From assembly GCA_020073645.1 (NCBI GenBank), contig JAIQET010000006.1:62001-126000 (forward strand): DNA of 64,000 nt, in the 5' to 3' direction. The position numbers were made by a program, and so were the translations under genes. The notes under the pieces were generated by a model. That model had not been told where the DNA came from and did not search any database. It was given only the letters and a program-made list of their open reading frames with translations. Of this stretch, positions 39,333 through 48,900 are shown in pieces (position 1 is the stretch's first letter; each line of letters begins with the position of its first letter). This DNA is from Terriglobia bacterium (GTDB taxonomy: Bacteria > Acidobacteriota > Terriglobia > Terriglobales > Acidobacteriaceae).

Positions 39333-39947
39333 TTAGTAGAACAGATACTTTCGCCACTTATCATCCGACCGGCCCATCAATCGCATGATGTGGCGGCTGG
39401 TGTGCAGGTTGAAGGCGCGAGGCTCGCGCATCAGCCGCATGCCGGCCTCGGCGGGAAGCTGGTTGCCCTTCTGCCGGTTGCAAGGATGGCAGCAGGCGAC
39501 CAGGTTTTCCCAGGTGGAAGCGCCTCCGCGGGAGCGGGGCACAACGTGGTCGAGCGTCAGTTCGCCCGAAGGCAGGACTTCACCGCAGTACTGGCAGGTA
39601 TTGCGATCGCGCAGCAGGATGTTCTTGCGGGAGAGGGCCCGCGACTGGTGCGGGATGCGCCGGTATTCCAGCAGGCGGATCACCGAAGGCACACGCAACG
39701 CCAGGCGGGCCGCATGCAGGAAGTGCCCGTTCTCTTCTTCCGTCATAGCGACGCCCTTCAGTACCAGTACGATGGCACGCCGCGCCGCGCACACATTGAT
39801 CGGCTCGTAGGACGCGTTCAGCACCAGCACCGGGGTGTGCAGGGCGTGACCGTCGCTGTCCTGGTGCATGGCCAGCATGGGCGGCAGGGCATGCGATCTT
39901 CCCAGGTTATTTGCCGAGTTGTTCCACTTGCCTGACATATGTTCCAA
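39333..39947 (-). CDS. HNH endonuclease
   Basis: A 204-residue protein. The N-terminal half has the usual [20 protein letters not shown] opening of a widespread chromosomal HNH family. The nuclease core has zinc-binding [39 protein letters not shown] and QKGNQ. The HNH His is in LDHVVP and the second metal-site residue in CNRQKGN. Its biological role is unknown; it is found as a core gene in many phyla, so it need not be selfish. It ends exactly at a heptamer composite. Confidence 0.92.
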   Translation of the reverse strand: MEHMSGKWNNSANNLGRSHALPPMLAMHQDSDGHALHTPVLVLNASYEPINVCAARRAIVLVLKGVAMTEEENGHFLHAARLALRVPSVIRLLEYRRIPHQSRALSRKNILLRDRNTCQYCGEVLPSGELTLDHVVPRSRGGASTWENLVACCHPCNRQKGNQLPAEAGMRLMREPRAFNLHTSRHIMRLMGRSDDKWRKYLFY

Positions 39948-40028
39948 CTTCTGAATCTCACCACAAGCCTCGCGAGATCCCCTCGCTTCGCTCGGTGGAC
40001 AGCCGAGGCGGCCGTCCCTACGTGTGTC

Positions 40029-40925
40029 TTAGCCGTGGGCTGCCATCACCTTGCCCACTTCCACATCTTCTTGCGGTTTGGCCAAGGTGGCTTCGTTTTT
40101 CAGCGTGCGTGCCACCGTGGCTACCCAGACCTTCGCCGCTCCTGCCCGCCGCAGAACTCGCGCGCATTCCGATGCCGTAGTCCCGGTGGTGAGCACGTCA
40201 TCCACCAGCAGGACCTCGCGTCCCGCCACCTCGTCCGGTTTAGCCACCGCAAACGCGCCGCGGATGTTTTCCCGCCGCTGATGCCGTGTCAGTCCGATCT
40301 GCGACTGCGTCTCCCGCTGGCGTTCCAGGACCTGGGCGTTCAGCGCGAGCTTACCGTCCGCCTGCCTCAGCTTGAGCGCGGCCTGCGCGATCAACTGCGA
40401 TTGGTTGAATCCCCGTTGGCGCAGTTTGCGCGCGTGCAAAGGCACCGGCACTACCACGACCGCGCTTTCGCTGAAACCCGGTTCCAGGCTGGCCATCACT
40501 TCGGCCAGCATGCGTCCCAACACATTGGCCGCAGGCCGCACCTGCTCATATTTCAATAAATGAATGAGTTCGCGCAACCCCCCATCGTAACTTCCGTAGG
40601 CGGCGGCTCGGGCGAACGCCGGCTCCATCCGGCGGCACAGCCCGCAACGAGGCTCGCCATGCTCCCCGGAGAACGCATAAGGGCTCACCAACCGCTCTCC
40701 GCAGATGGAACACACTCCGCCCGCAATCGGGCGCATAGCGGAGAGGCATTCCTCGCAGACCGGCAGACGCGAAATATTCACCAGAGGAGCGCCGCAGACA
40801 CGGCAATCGGAGGGGAACAGGGTGGCGAACAAGCTTTCCGCAAGACCGCCCACCCAGGAGACCAACGAACTTTGCTTCGCCAAATCCTTGGTATCTTTGG
40901 TCCCAGTGGCCCGAGTTGGGGACAT
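40029..40925 (-). CDS. comF: ComF family phosphoribosyltransferase-like protein
   Basis: About 298 residues. The ATG at 40925 (MSPTRATGTKDTKDLAKQ) is taken as start. An N-terminal zinc finger with four CxxC pairs (CRVCGAPL, CEECL, CSICGERL, CGLCRR) is followed by a PRPP-binding phosphoribosyltransferase fold with VVPVPLHARKLRQRGFNQS and VLLVDDVLTTGTT. ComF is needed for DNA uptake in naturally competent bacteria. The region upstream (40926-41040) has no gene. Confidence 0.93.
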   Translation of the reverse strand: MSPTRATGTKDTKDLAKQSSLVSWVGGLAESLFATLFPSDCRVCGAPLVNISRLPVCEECLSAMRPIAGGVCSICGERLVSPYAFSGEHGEPRCGLCRRMEPAFARAAAYGSYDGGLRELIHLLKYEQVRPAANVLGRMLAEVMASLEPGFSESAVVVVPVPLHARKLRQRGFNQSQLIAQAALKLRQADGKLALNAQVLERQRETQSQIGLTRHQRRENIRGAFAVAKPDEVAGREVLLVDDVLTTGTTASECARVLRRAGAAKVWVATVARTLKNEATLAKPQEDVEVGKVMAAHG

Positions 40926-41040
40926 ACTACTGCTGAAGACGAGCCTCCCTCGTCCAGGCAGGGCTACGGGGGCTCCAAACCGGGACGAATCTGCTTCAGT
41001 ATAACGGCCCGGCACGCCGCACGCAACGCAAGGCAAGTGT

Positions 41041-41250
41041 CTAGGCGGCGGCCTGGTTGGTCACATCGGACTCGTTGCGTTCCCGCACCGGCACAAATAG
41101 AGGACGATAGCTCCGCCGGAAGCAATCTCCGCAGCGCACCGGCCGCAGCAACAACACCGGCAGGAGATATTTTTCTATAAAGCTCCGGCGACGGGAGCGG
41201 TACCCAGCAAGACCGCCACAGTCACGACACTGAAACTGTTTGGACAGCAT
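41041..41250 (-). CDS. Small zinc-ribbon-like protein
   Basis: About 69 residues from the ATG at 41250. Two CxxC pairs (CRDCGG near residue 8 and CGDC near residue 40) flank a basic stretch (RSRRRSFIEKYLLPVLLLRP), suggesting one zinc ribbon. No family name can be given. It sits just upstream of comF on the same strand, with about 115 bp between. Small size makes it less certain, but codon use and the paired cysteines support it. Confidence 0.6.
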   Translation of the reverse strand: MLSKQFQCRDCGGLAGYRSRRRSFIEKYLLPVLLLRPVRCGDCFRRSYRPLFVPVRERNESDVTNQAAA

Positions 41251-41471
41251 GGCTGGCACACCTCAGAAGTGCGGCCAGAGAAAGGATTGGTGCGTATAAG
41301 CATATACCAAACCCAGCCGCGCCGCAGAAGTTGTGCATCTCACTAGAAACACGGGCTATCTGTCCTCTCAGGGAGGCCAAGTGCCGGGTGTACTTGTAAA
41401 GCAGGCAGCTCACATGCTAACGTGCGCCGTCTCGTCCTATCATTAGAGCGCTGATCGCGAGGATCTTACTC

Positions 41472-43532
41472 ATGAGCACACCAACCGCCGTCAAGCCCGG
41501 AGAGGGCCAGAAGAAGTACCGGCCTTATGTACCCGAAACCATGGAGATGAAAGAGTTCACCTTCCGGGCGGTGCTGATCGGGCTATTCTTGACCGCCATC
41601 CTGGGTTCGGCCAACGCCTACCTGGGTCTGCGCGCTGGAATGACCATCGCCGCCACCTATCCAGCGGCGGTGATCGGCATGGCACTCCTACGTTTGATGA
41701 AGGGCTCCCTACTCGAGGAGAACATCGCCCGAACCGTGGGTTCGATCGGCGAGTCAGTGGCAGCGGGCGCGGTGTTCACCATTCCCGCCTTCGTCATGGC
41801 GGGCTTGTGGACCGGTCTCACCGCTGACAAATATTGGGAATCGGTTGCGCTGATGGTGATCGGGGGAACTCTGGGCATCCTTTTTGTGACCCTGTTGCGG
41901 CGCGTGATGGTGGAAGATCCTGAGTTGCCTTTCCCCGAGTCCGTAGCCGCGTCGGAAATCCACAAGGCCGGACAGCAGGGGTCCCGCGCGGCCAAGATCC
42001 TGTTCGCCAACATGGGCTTCGGCGGTTTCATGTACCTGCTGGGCGCGATCAACGTCTTCAACCCGAGCAATACCTTCCACGTGACCATCGGTAACCTGGG
42101 GAAGAAATTGCTGCTGCGCACGGGCACCAATCCCGACGTCGCGACCACCGTAACCGGAGGCGCCACCCTGTTTAACGCGCCCGACATCAGCCCAGCCTAC
42201 CTCGGTGTGGGCTACATCATTGGCCCGCGGCTGGCAGCCTTGAATTTTGCCGGAGGCGTGCTCGCCTGGGGCCTGCTGGTTCCACTCCTCACGTTCACCG
42301 TCGGACCGTATATTCAAGCCAGCCTTCCCGCAGGGCAGACAATCTCCTGGGATCTGCTGGCCAACGCGATCTATTTCTCGATAGTTCGTCCCATCGCGGT
42401 CGGCGGCATGTTGGTGGGCGCCTCCTACACCCTGTTCCGGATGCGCAAGCAACTGGGTGTGGGCATGAAGCGTGCCGTGTCGGACCTGAAGAAATCGGCC
42501 GCCGCGCACGCCGTCACCAACCGCACCGAACGCGACCTGAATGCGAAGGTCGTATTCGTCGGCGTGGGAGTGGTGCTGGTAGCCATGATTTTTCTCTACC
42601 ACTACTTCATCGCGGGCGCCGGGAACCTGGCGGGATCGCAGGTGCTGACCGGCGCGGTCGTGGCCGCTGTCGTCATGGTCATCCTGGGATTCTTCTTCGC
42701 GGCCGTTTCCGGCAACCTAGTCGGGTTGATCGGATCCTCAAATAACCCGGTGTCGGGACTGACGCTTTGCACGCTGGTGGTGGCGGCACTGCTGATGGTC
42801 GCACTGGGCGTGTCGGGGACCGGCGGGGTGGCAGCCGTGCTGGGAGTGGCAGCCGTGGTTTGCGTTTCCTCCGCCGTCGCCGGCGAGATGCTGCAGGACC
42901 TGAAGGTCGGCCACATCCTCGGAGGCACTCCGGCGAAGATGCAGATCGGCGATCTGTTCGGCATTGTGGTTGCCTCGCTGGTCTTGTTCGTCCCCCTGGC
43001 AGTTCTGGACAAGGCCTATCACTTCGGCACCGCGGCCCTTCCTGCCCCGCAAGCCGGACTGATGGCCATGCTCTCCAAGGGCATTGTGGGTGGCGACATG
43101 GCTTGGCCCCTGGTGATCGTGGGCATCCTGCTGGGTTTTGCCGCGATTCTGGTCGAAGTGAAGAGCGTGATGCTGTTTGCGGTGGGCATGTATCTGCCGC
43201 TGGGCACGACCTCCGCCATATTTGTGGGCGGCATCATTCGCTGGGTGACCGACAAACTGCGTGACAAGCGCGGCTTCAACGATGCCCAGAAGGCGCGTGT
43301 GGACAACGCCGGAGTGTTGACGGCGTCTGGACTGATCGCCGGCGAAGCGCTGTGCGGCCTGGTAGTCGCGGGCCTGGTTGGAACCGGCCACGACGTCACG
43401 CTGTTCAAGTGGACGGTTCCGTTTGGGGTTTCCCTGATCGCGCTCGTGGCCATCATCCTTGCCATGGTGCGCGTGCCGCTGGCCAATGCCGGCAGGCCGG
43501 AGGAACCGGCTCCGCCGACAGCGATCATGTAA
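41472..43532 (+). CDS. OPT family oligopeptide transporter
   Basis: A 686-residue membrane protein with about 14-16 hydrophobic segments. OPT family signs are FRAVLIGLFLTAILGSANAY at the N-terminus, NIARTVGSIGESVAAGAVFT, LPFPESVAASEIHKAG and SSNNPVSGLTLCTL. Such carriers take up oligopeptides or metal chelates by proton symport. Three or four bases of spacing after GAGGATC give a plausible ribosome-binding site. It is a single gene between comF-side genes and yggS. Confidence 0.93.
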   Translation: MSTPTAVKPGEGQKKYRPYVPETMEMKEFTFRAVLIGLFLTAILGSANAYLGLRAGMTIAATYPAAVIGMALLRLMKGSLLEENIARTVGSIGESVAAGAVFTIPAFVMAGLWTGLTADKYWESVALMVIGGTLGILFVTLLRRVMVEDPELPFPESVAASEIHKAGQQGSRAAKILFANMGFGGFMYLLGAINVFNPSNTFHVTIGNLGKKLLLRTGTNPDVATTVTGGATLFNAPDISPAYLGVGYIIGPRLAALNFAGGVLAWGLLVPLLTFTVGPYIQASLPAGQTISWDLLANAIYFSIVRPIAVGGMLVGASYTLFRMRKQLGVGMKRAVSDLKKSAAAHAVTNRTERDLNAKVVFVGVGVVLVAMIFLYHYFIAGAGNLAGSQVLTGAVVAAVVMVILGFFFAAVSGNLVGLIGSSNNPVSGLTLCTLVVAALLMVALGVSGTGGVAAVLGVAAVVCVSSAVAGEMLQDLKVGHILGGTPAKMQIGDLFGIVVASLVLFVPLAVLDKAYHFGTAALPAPQAGLMAMLSKGIVGGDMAWPLVIVGILLGFAAILVEVKSVMLFAVGMYLPLGTTSAIFVGGIIRWVTDKLRDKRGFNDAQKARVDNAGVLTASGLIAGEALCGLVVAGLVGTGHDVTLFKWTVPFGVSLIALVAIILAMVRVPLANAGRPEEPAPPTAIM

Positions 43533-43609
43533 AAACACTGGCGAAGATTGACTCTGCGCGATGGAAAAGTGAGACCTTCGCACTGCACTTCTCTATCGAA
43601 TCCTGCGCC

Positions 43610-43660
43610 GCAGTTCTTCGCGTCCTTTGCGAATTTCTTTGCGTTCTTTGCGGTTAAAAT
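43610..43660. repeat. 9-bp-period repeat before yggS
   Basis: TTCGCGTCC, TTTGCGAAT, TTCTTTGCG, TTCTTTGCG in 9-bp phase, followed by GTTAAAATC. It covers the position where a ribosome-binding site for yggS would be expected. Confidence 0.6.
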
Positions 43661-43666
43661 CTTCTT

Positions 43667-44365
43667 GTGTCCATCGCTGAGAACATAGCTCAGGTCCGCG
43701 AGCGAATCGACGCGGCCGCCCGTCGCGCCGGACGTAAGCCTGAAGAAATTTCGCTGATGGCGGCGACCAAGACGGTGCCGCCGGAGCGCATCCGCGAAGC
43801 CTACAATGCCGGGGTCCGCCTGTTCGGCGAGAATCGCGTGCGGGACTTCGCGGACAAGGCAAAACTGCTGCGCGACCTGGCAGACGCCGAGTGGCACATG
43901 ATCGGCCATCTGCAAACCAACAAAACCGCCAAAGCCGCAGAGTTTTTCGCCGCCGTGGACTCGGTGGATTCCCTGCGCCTGGCGCACAAGCTGAACGAAT
44001 CAGCCCAGTTGTTCGGGAAAAAAATGGCCGTGCTGCTTGAAGTCAATGTCGGTGGCGAGGTGGCCAAGAGCGGTGTAGCACCCGGGTCCAGCGAATTGGA
44101 GGACCTTCTCCAGGCTGCCCCGCAGTTGACCAGCCTCGAATTCCACGGGCTGATGACGATCCCTCCCTTCACCGAGGACCCCCAGCAGGCACGGCCGTAC
44201 TTTCGAAGACTGCGCGACCTGCAAACGCAGATTGCCGCCCGGCGATTACCCGCCGTCCGTATGGACGTGCTCTCCCTGGGCATGTCTCACGACTTCGAAG
44301 TGGCGATTGAAGAAGGCTCGACCTGCGTGCGCGTGGGAACGGCGATTTTCGGGGAAAGGACCTGA
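43667..44365 (+). CDS. yggS: YggS family pyridoxal-phosphate homeostasis protein
   Basis: A 232-residue single-domain PLP protein of normal length. The PLP lysine lies in SLMAATKTV (residue 30s), with FGENRVRDFADKAKLL, WHMIGHLQTNK, FHGLMTIPP and SLGMSHDFEVAIEEGSTCVR as family motifs. It binds PLP and balances its pool; no enzymatic reaction is known. The start is GTG at 43667. It probably shares a transcript with the DUF167 gene, although a repeat pair separates them. Confidence 0.95.
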   Translation: MSIAENIAQVRERIDAAARRAGRKPEEISLMAATKTVPPERIREAYNAGVRLFGENRVRDFADKAKLLRDLADAEWHMIGHLQTNKTAKAAEFFAAVDSVDSLRLAHKLNESAQLFGKKMAVLLEVNVGGEVAKSGVAPGSSELEDLLQAAPQLTSLEFHGLMTIPPFTEDPQQARPYFRRLRDLQTQIAARRLPAVRMDVLSLGMSHDFEVAIEEGSTCVRVGTAIFGERT

Positions 44366-44386
44366 GGTTGACACGCACAGTTTCGA

Positions 44387-44488
44387 CGTCATCCTGAGGA
44401 GGGCGTCAGCCCGCCGAAGGACCTGGCGCACACTACCGGTGAAGCCGATGTGCGCAAGATCCTTCGCTTCACTCGGGATGACGCCGCC
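44387..44488. repeat. GGCGTCATCC-family inverted repeat
   Basis: Left arm GACGTCATCCTGAGG.. to about 44440 and right arm ..GATCCTTCGC, CTCGGGATGACGCC ending at 44485 are inverted. The right arm ends next to the ATG of the DUF167 gene and supplies its 5' leader. Confidence 0.8.
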
Positions 44489-44785
44489 ATGAACAACATG
44501 ATCCCCATCCATGAAACTCCCACCGGCGCCACCTTTGCCGTCAAAGTCCATCCTCGCGCCAGAAAGAACGCGATCACCGGTGAGCTCGGCGATGCCTTCA
44601 AACTCGCCTTGACGGCCCCTCCCGTCGAAGGCAAGGCCAACCACGCCTGCATCGAATTCTTCGCAAATCTTTTGAAGGTGCCGCGCTCGTCAATTACTAT
44701 TGCTGCCGGCCAGACCAGCCGCAGAAAAGTGATTCGAGTCGCGGGGTTGTCGGCCGAAGAATTGCGCCAGCGGTTAGGCATCTGA
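44489..44785 (+). CDS. DUF167 (YggU) family protein
   Basis: A 98-residue protein. Family motifs are VKVHPRARKNAITG, LKLALTAPPVEGKANHA (here FKLALTAPPVEGKANHACIE), FFANLLKVPRSSITIAAGQT and RKVIRVAGL. DUF167 is widespread and often linked to yggS and yggT; its function is unknown. The ATG at 44489 is preferred over 44450, since the upstream codons are repeat arm. It lies 16 bp before the transporter gene. Confidence 0.93.
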   Translation: MNNMIPIHETPTGATFAVKVHPRARKNAITGELGDAFKLALTAPPVEGKANHACIEFFANLLKVPRSSITIAAGQTSRRKVIRVAGLSAEELRQRLGI

Positions 44786-44801
44786 GCCTCAGGAGCCGCT
44801 C

Positions 44802-46196
44802 TTGACCTTTTCCGAACGCTTTCACGAGATTCGCACCGGCTTCGAGCGGCCTTTCTGGGTCGCCAACATCACCGAGATCTTCGAGCGGCTTTCCTACTAC
44901 GGGGCTTTTGCTTCTCTTGCCTTGTACCTGCAGGAGCGACTGAATTTCTCCACTGAGCAGACCGGAACCCTGACGGGCATATTCGGTGGCATGGTCTGGT
45001 TTCTCGCCATCTTTGGTGGAGCCGCCGCCGACCGCATGGGCTTCCGCCGCGCTCTTTCGATGGCGTATCTCATCCTGGCCGCCGCGTATTTCCTGATCGG
45101 CTCCATCGGGGCATCATGGCTCGCGCCCGTGCGCAATGTCGTGCCGATTGGCCTGTTTGTCGGCTGCATTCTCGCCCTTCCCGCACTCGGCATCTCGCTG
45201 GTGAAACCTTGCGTGGTCGGCACCACGGCGCGTGCCTCCAAGGAGAACGTCCGCTCCATCGGCTATTCGATTTACTACACCATGGTCAACATCGGTGGCG
45301 CCGCTGGCCCCTATTTCGCTTCCTGGGCCCATCGTCACCTGGGCGTCGAGAATGTTTACCGCGTGGCAGCGCTCAGCGTCTTCGCGATGTTCTTTGTGGT
45401 CCTGTTCTTCTTCCGGGAGCCGCGCAAAGCCGGGGATGCGCCTCCGCCTTCGATCGTGACCGTCGCGCGAAACTTCTGCGTAGTGGTGGGTAATTACCGG
45501 CTGGTTTTGCCCGTAATGATGATTGCCTTGCTGTTACGCGTCGCAATGTGGCTCTATCCGTTCACCGTGCCCTGGTGGACTTGGGTTGTGCTCCTGCTGC
45601 TGGTGCTCGCCGGAATCAGCAAATTCATGTGGTTCCTTGTGCTCTTCACCGGCTACTGGGTCGTGTTCTGGCAGCAGTACATCAGCTTGCCCGGCTACAT
45701 CCACGGGTACATCAGCCCCAAGGCTGACGTCGAGCTCATTCTGGTGACCGACGGCCTGACCGTGATCTGTCTCACCCTCGCGGTGAATTTCCTGACGCGC
45801 AAGATCCCGGCGTTTCAAGCTGTCATTTTGGGTACCATGATCACGTCCGCTTCATGGTTGATCCTCGCTTTCCAGCCGACGATCTGGGGTGCAGTCCTCT
45901 CGCTGTTTGTCCTCGCTCTGGGCGAAATCATCCAGTCCCCGCGCTACTACGAATACATCTCCCGGCTTGCGCCGCCGGGCCAGCAGGGTACTTACATGGG
46001 CTTTGCGTTTCTGCCGATCGGCATCGGATCGTTGGTCGGCGGCTGGTTCGGCGGGACACTGATCCATCACTTCGGGGAAGTCACCCACCAGCCCGGGCGC
46101 ATGTGGTGGTTCGTCACGGCCGTGGGCGTGGCTACGGCTGCCTTTCTTTGGGTGTATGACAAGACGGTAGGAACTGACGCAGCTCCAGCAAAATAG
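44802..46196 (+). CDS. MFS/POT-type transporter
   Basis: A 464-residue protein with about 12 hydrophobic segments. The start FWVANITEIFERLSYYGAFA matches the proton-dependent oligopeptide transporter (POT/PTR2) signature NxxExFERxxYYG, and GYSIYYTMVNIGGAAGPYFA is the second typical motif. POT carriers import di- and tripeptides, but a drug or nitrate-like cargo cannot be excluded. The start codon is TTG at 44802 with AGGAG ten bases upstream. Close spacing suggests a transcript with the DUF167 gene. Confidence 0.85.
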   Translation: MTFSERFHEIRTGFERPFWVANITEIFERLSYYGAFASLALYLQERLNFSTEQTGTLTGIFGGMVWFLAIFGGAAADRMGFRRALSMAYLILAAAYFLIGSIGASWLAPVRNVVPIGLFVGCILALPALGISLVKPCVVGTTARASKENVRSIGYSIYYTMVNIGGAAGPYFASWAHRHLGVENVYRVAALSVFAMFFVVLFFFREPRKAGDAPPPSIVTVARNFCVVVGNYRLVLPVMMIALLLRVAMWLYPFTVPWWTWVVLLLLVLAGISKFMWFLVLFTGYWVVFWQQYISLPGYIHGYISPKADVELILVTDGLTVICLTLAVNFLTRKIPAFQAVILGTMITSASWLILAFQPTIWGAVLSLFVLALGEIIQSPRYYEYISRLAPPGQQGTYMGFAFLPIGIGSLVGGWFGGTLIHHFGEVTHQPGRMWWFVTAVGVATAAFLWVYDKTVGTDAAPAK

Positions 46197-46218
46197 TCTC
46201 GCGCCCTCTCTTCGGCCT

Positions 46219-46262
46219 GGCGTCATCCTGAGCGCAGCGAAGGATCTCGCGCGTCGCGGCAA
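46219..46262. repeat. Single GGCGTCATCC arm
   Basis: GGCGTCATCCTGAGCGCAG, then GAAGGATCTCGCGCG: one arm of the family without a visible partner. The rest of 46197-46332 shows no gene. Confidence 0.7.
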
Positions 46263-46332
46263 GGTGCGGACGACATCACTGCGCTTCCCGCCGTTTTGCT
46301 CTATCATTTGCGATTCTTGAAAGCGCTCAATC

Positions 46333-47079
46333 ATGCCCAGACGCAAAATCACTCCTGCCTACATCGCCGCCCACATCCGCCGCGTGCTGAAGGATGGCGG
46401 CTCTGCTCCGCATGCGGAGGGGGTCCAGCACTTCTTCAAAGAGGAGGTGCAATCCCGCGGCTGGTACACCGGAGAACTACGCAAGGTGGCGGTACGGTTT
46501 CGCCGGACCATCAAACGGGAGAGGGGCTTGGAGTTCCTGGTACAGGTGGCTGACAGGTTGTTCTCCGGCCAAGTTCTTGAAGAAAAGAATTTTGCCGTCC
46601 TGATGTTGGAGAAAGTCGTTGGGGAACTGGGGGATTCCGAGTTCAAGCGCTTCGAGTCGTGGTTGTCCCGCATTAGCAGTTGGGCCGATCATGACGCCCT
46701 GGTGCACTACCTGATCGCCCCCATGATTGTGGCCAATCCCGCTCGTACCAGTAAAGTCTTCCGCTGGGCCAAGTCGCGGAACCACTGGCATCGCCGGGCC
46801 GCCTGCGTGGCCCTGATCCAGGGCACGCGCCAGAAAATGTTTTTCCCGGAAATCACGCGGCTTTCGGATCAACTTCTCTCCGACCAGGATGATATGGTGC
46901 AAAAGGGCCTTGGCTGGCTGCTGCGAGAAACGGCCAAGGCCGATGCGAAGCGGACAGTACCGTACCTAATGAAAATTCGTGCGAGGGCTCCCCGCCGCGT
47001 GCTGCGCACGGCGTGCGAGACGCTGCCAGCGCGGACGGGAAAGCTAGTGTTGAGTCAGGTCTCAACCAGGGCCATCTAA
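46333..47079 (+). CDS. DNA alkylation repair protein, AlkD-like
   Basis: A 248-residue all-helical HEAT-repeat protein. Resemblance to AlkD is in SRGWYTGELRKVAVRFRRTI, the helix-turn SSWADHDALVHYLIAPMI, the central W in SRNHWHRRAACVALI, and DDMVQKGLGWLLRETAKADA. AlkD glycosylases remove bulky alkylated bases from DNA without base flipping. The WxxRRxA-type motif and spacing are preserved, so activity is plausible. It stands alone, with repeats on both sides. Confidence 0.88.
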   Translation: MPRRKITPAYIAAHIRRVLKDGGSAPHAEGVQHFFKEEVQSRGWYTGELRKVAVRFRRTIKRERGLEFLVQVADRLFSGQVLEEKNFAVLMLEKVVGELGDSEFKRFESWLSRISSWADHDALVHYLIAPMIVANPARTSKVFRWAKSRNHWHRRAACVALIQGTRQKMFFPEITRLSDQLLSDQDDMVQKGLGWLLRETAKADAKRTVPYLMKIRARAPRRVLRTACETLPARTGKLVLSQVSTRAI

Positions 47080-47133
47080 TGCTACCCGCCATGATGCCGA
47101 TGATTTCTCTGGACAGAGTGCATCCCGCGTCGA

Positions 47134-47238
47134 CGTCATCCTGAACCCGGCTTCCAGCCGGGTGAAGGATCTTGCGTGTACCGCCGCATCGTGCACGCCG
47201 GGTCCCTCACCGGCTGAAGCCGGCTCGGGATGACGCCA
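47134..47238. repeat. GGCGTCATCC-family inverted repeat
   Basis: Left arm GACGTCATCCTGAACCCGG with an inner GGCTTCCAGCC hairpin and GAAGGATCTTGCG; right arm ends CGGCTCGGGATGACGCCAT. The two arms are separated by about 15 bp. It fills the gap before the M24 peptidase gene. Confidence 0.82.
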
Positions 47239-47294
47239 TCGGGAACGCCACATTCGCCTAAACCGCTTCGCTTGTTTAGAATAGTCATTTGCCC

Positions 47295-48461
47295 ATGAAC
47301 CTTGCCGCCATTCAGTCTGCCCTGCGTGAACGGAACATTGACGCCTGGCTGTTCTACGACCACCATCACCGCGATCCCATCGCCTACCGCGTCCTGGGAT
47401 TGCCCGCCAGCCTCATGGTCACCCGCCGATGGTTTTACCTCATTCCGGCGAAGGGCGAGCCGCTCAAGCTGGTGCACAAGATTGAAGCCGGCCACCTCGA
47501 TACCCTGCCCGGCGCCAAGTTTCTGTACTCTGGCTGGCAGGAACTGTTCGATCAGATCAAGAAAGTGCTCGCGCCCTACCGCGACATCGCCATGCAGTAC
47601 TCGCCCAACAATCTGGTTTTCACCGTTTCCCTGGTGGACGGCGGCACGCTCGAACTGATTCGCGGCCTGGGCAAGAACGTGGTCAGCTCCGGCGACCTGG
47701 TGGCCCAGTTCGAGGCCACTTTAACCGACGAGCAGATCAAGACCCACTTCGCCGCCCGCGACGCCATTGACGCCATCACCGCCGAAGCCTTTCAGGAGAT
47801 TGGCCGGCAGGTCCGGCACGGAGGCACGACCGAGCACAAGATCCAGCAGTGGTTCATGGAAGCCTTCCGGCGCGAACACCTGGTGACTGATGATCCGCCC
47901 ATCGTCGCCGTCAACGCCAACAGTGGCAATCCGCACTACGAGCCGCGAGCGGAGAGCTCAGCGCCCATCCGGGAAGGCGACTTCGTTCTCCTTGATGTCT
48001 GGGCAAAACAGGACAAACCCGGGGCGGTGTACTACGACATTACCTGGACCGGGTTCGTGGGCCAGAATCCATCGGACCGTATGCGCGAAATCTTCAAGGT
48101 CGTCACCGGAGCGCGCGACGCCGGGGTCAAGACGGTTCTGGCTGCGATTGCCGAAGACCGCAGAATCGCCGGCTGGGAAGTGGACCGGGCCACGCGTGGC
48201 CACATCAAGAAAGCAGGCTATGGGGACTATTTCATTCACCGCACCGGGCATTCCATCGGCACCGAGGTCCATGCCAACGGCGCCAACATGGACGACCTGG
48301 AGATTCACGACGAGCGCCAGATCCTGCCCAATTCCTGCTTCTCGATTGAGCCCGGCATTTACCTGCCGGAATTCGGCGTGCGCAGCGAAGTGAACGTGCT
48401 GGTCCGGCCCAAGGCGGCGGAAGTAACCGGTAAAATTCAACATGAGCTCGTAATCATCTGA
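47295..48461 (+). CDS. M24-family Xaa-Pro aminopeptidase-like peptidase
   Basis: A 388-residue protein. The N-terminal creatinase-like domain ends near residue 150. The C-terminal pita-bread domain shows the five metal ligands: Asp in LLDVWAKQ, Asp in YYDITWTGF, His in HRTGHSIGTE, Glu in FSIEPGIYLPE and Glu in VRSEVNVLV. It removes N-terminal residues next to proline, or is a related dipeptidase. The ATG at 47295 is preferred over a TTG two codons earlier. Its TGA is directly followed by the next ATG. Confidence 0.92.
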   Translation: MNLAAIQSALRERNIDAWLFYDHHHRDPIAYRVLGLPASLMVTRRWFYLIPAKGEPLKLVHKIEAGHLDTLPGAKFLYSGWQELFDQIKKVLAPYRDIAMQYSPNNLVFTVSLVDGGTLELIRGLGKNVVSSGDLVAQFEATLTDEQIKTHFAARDAIDAITAEAFQEIGRQVRHGGTTEHKIQQWFMEAFRREHLVTDDPPIVAVNANSGNPHYEPRAESSAPIREGDFVLLDVWAKQDKPGAVYYDITWTGFVGQNPSDRMREIFKVVTGARDAGVKTVLAAIAEDRRIAGWEVDRATRGHIKKAGYGDYFIHRTGHSIGTEVHANGANMDDLEIHDERQILPNSCFSIEPGIYLPEFGVRSEVNVLVRPKAAEVTGKIQHELVII

Positions 48462-48887
48462 ATGGCGAATCCCTCGGCAACCAAGTCAAAAGAAGCACAG
48501 AAGCCGGCAGCGCAGCCGGTGACCACGATGTCGGTGGTGGCGCCTGCGCTGGGCTGGCTGATTCCCGGCGCCGGCCACCTCATTCAGAAACGCTGGATTC
48601 GCGGCCTGCTGCTCATGGCCTCCATCGTGACCATGTTCGTCCTGGGGTTGCTGATGCAGGGCCGCGTTTACAAGCCGAACGGCGGCGATATTCTCGACAT
48701 CCTCGGGTTTGTGGGCGATATCGGCGCGGGTGGCCTGTATATCGTCACCCGGGCCATGGACTGGGGGCAGGGCGCCATTTCTCACGCTACCGCGGACTAC
48801 GGCACCAAGTACCTGATCGTCGCGGGACTGCTCAATTTCATCGCCGTAGCGGACGCTTACCATATCGCCATCGGGAAGAAACCATGA
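48462..48887 (+). CDS. Small membrane protein, TM2-like
   Basis: A 141-residue protein with a Pro/Lys-rich N-terminus and three hydrophobic segments. The pattern ALGWLIPGAGHLIQKRWIRG resembles TM2/DUF6677-type membrane domains. The function is unknown. It begins on the base after the M24 peptidase stop and is followed 13 bp later by another small membrane protein, so the three are one operon. Confidence 0.78.
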   Translation: MANPSATKSKEAQKPAAQPVTTMSVVAPALGWLIPGAGHLIQKRWIRGLLLMASIVTMFVLGLLMQGRVYKPNGGDILDILGFVGDIGAGGLYIVTRAMDWGQGAISHATADYGTKYLIVAGLLNFIAVADAYHIAIGKKP

Positions 48888-48900
48888 TTGAGAGCAAGCA

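Noticed and set aside
39333..39947. HNH gene as cargo of the adjacent composite repeat
   Set aside because: The composite is complete on one side of the gene and no partner arm lies beyond its start; the family is a common chromosomal gene.
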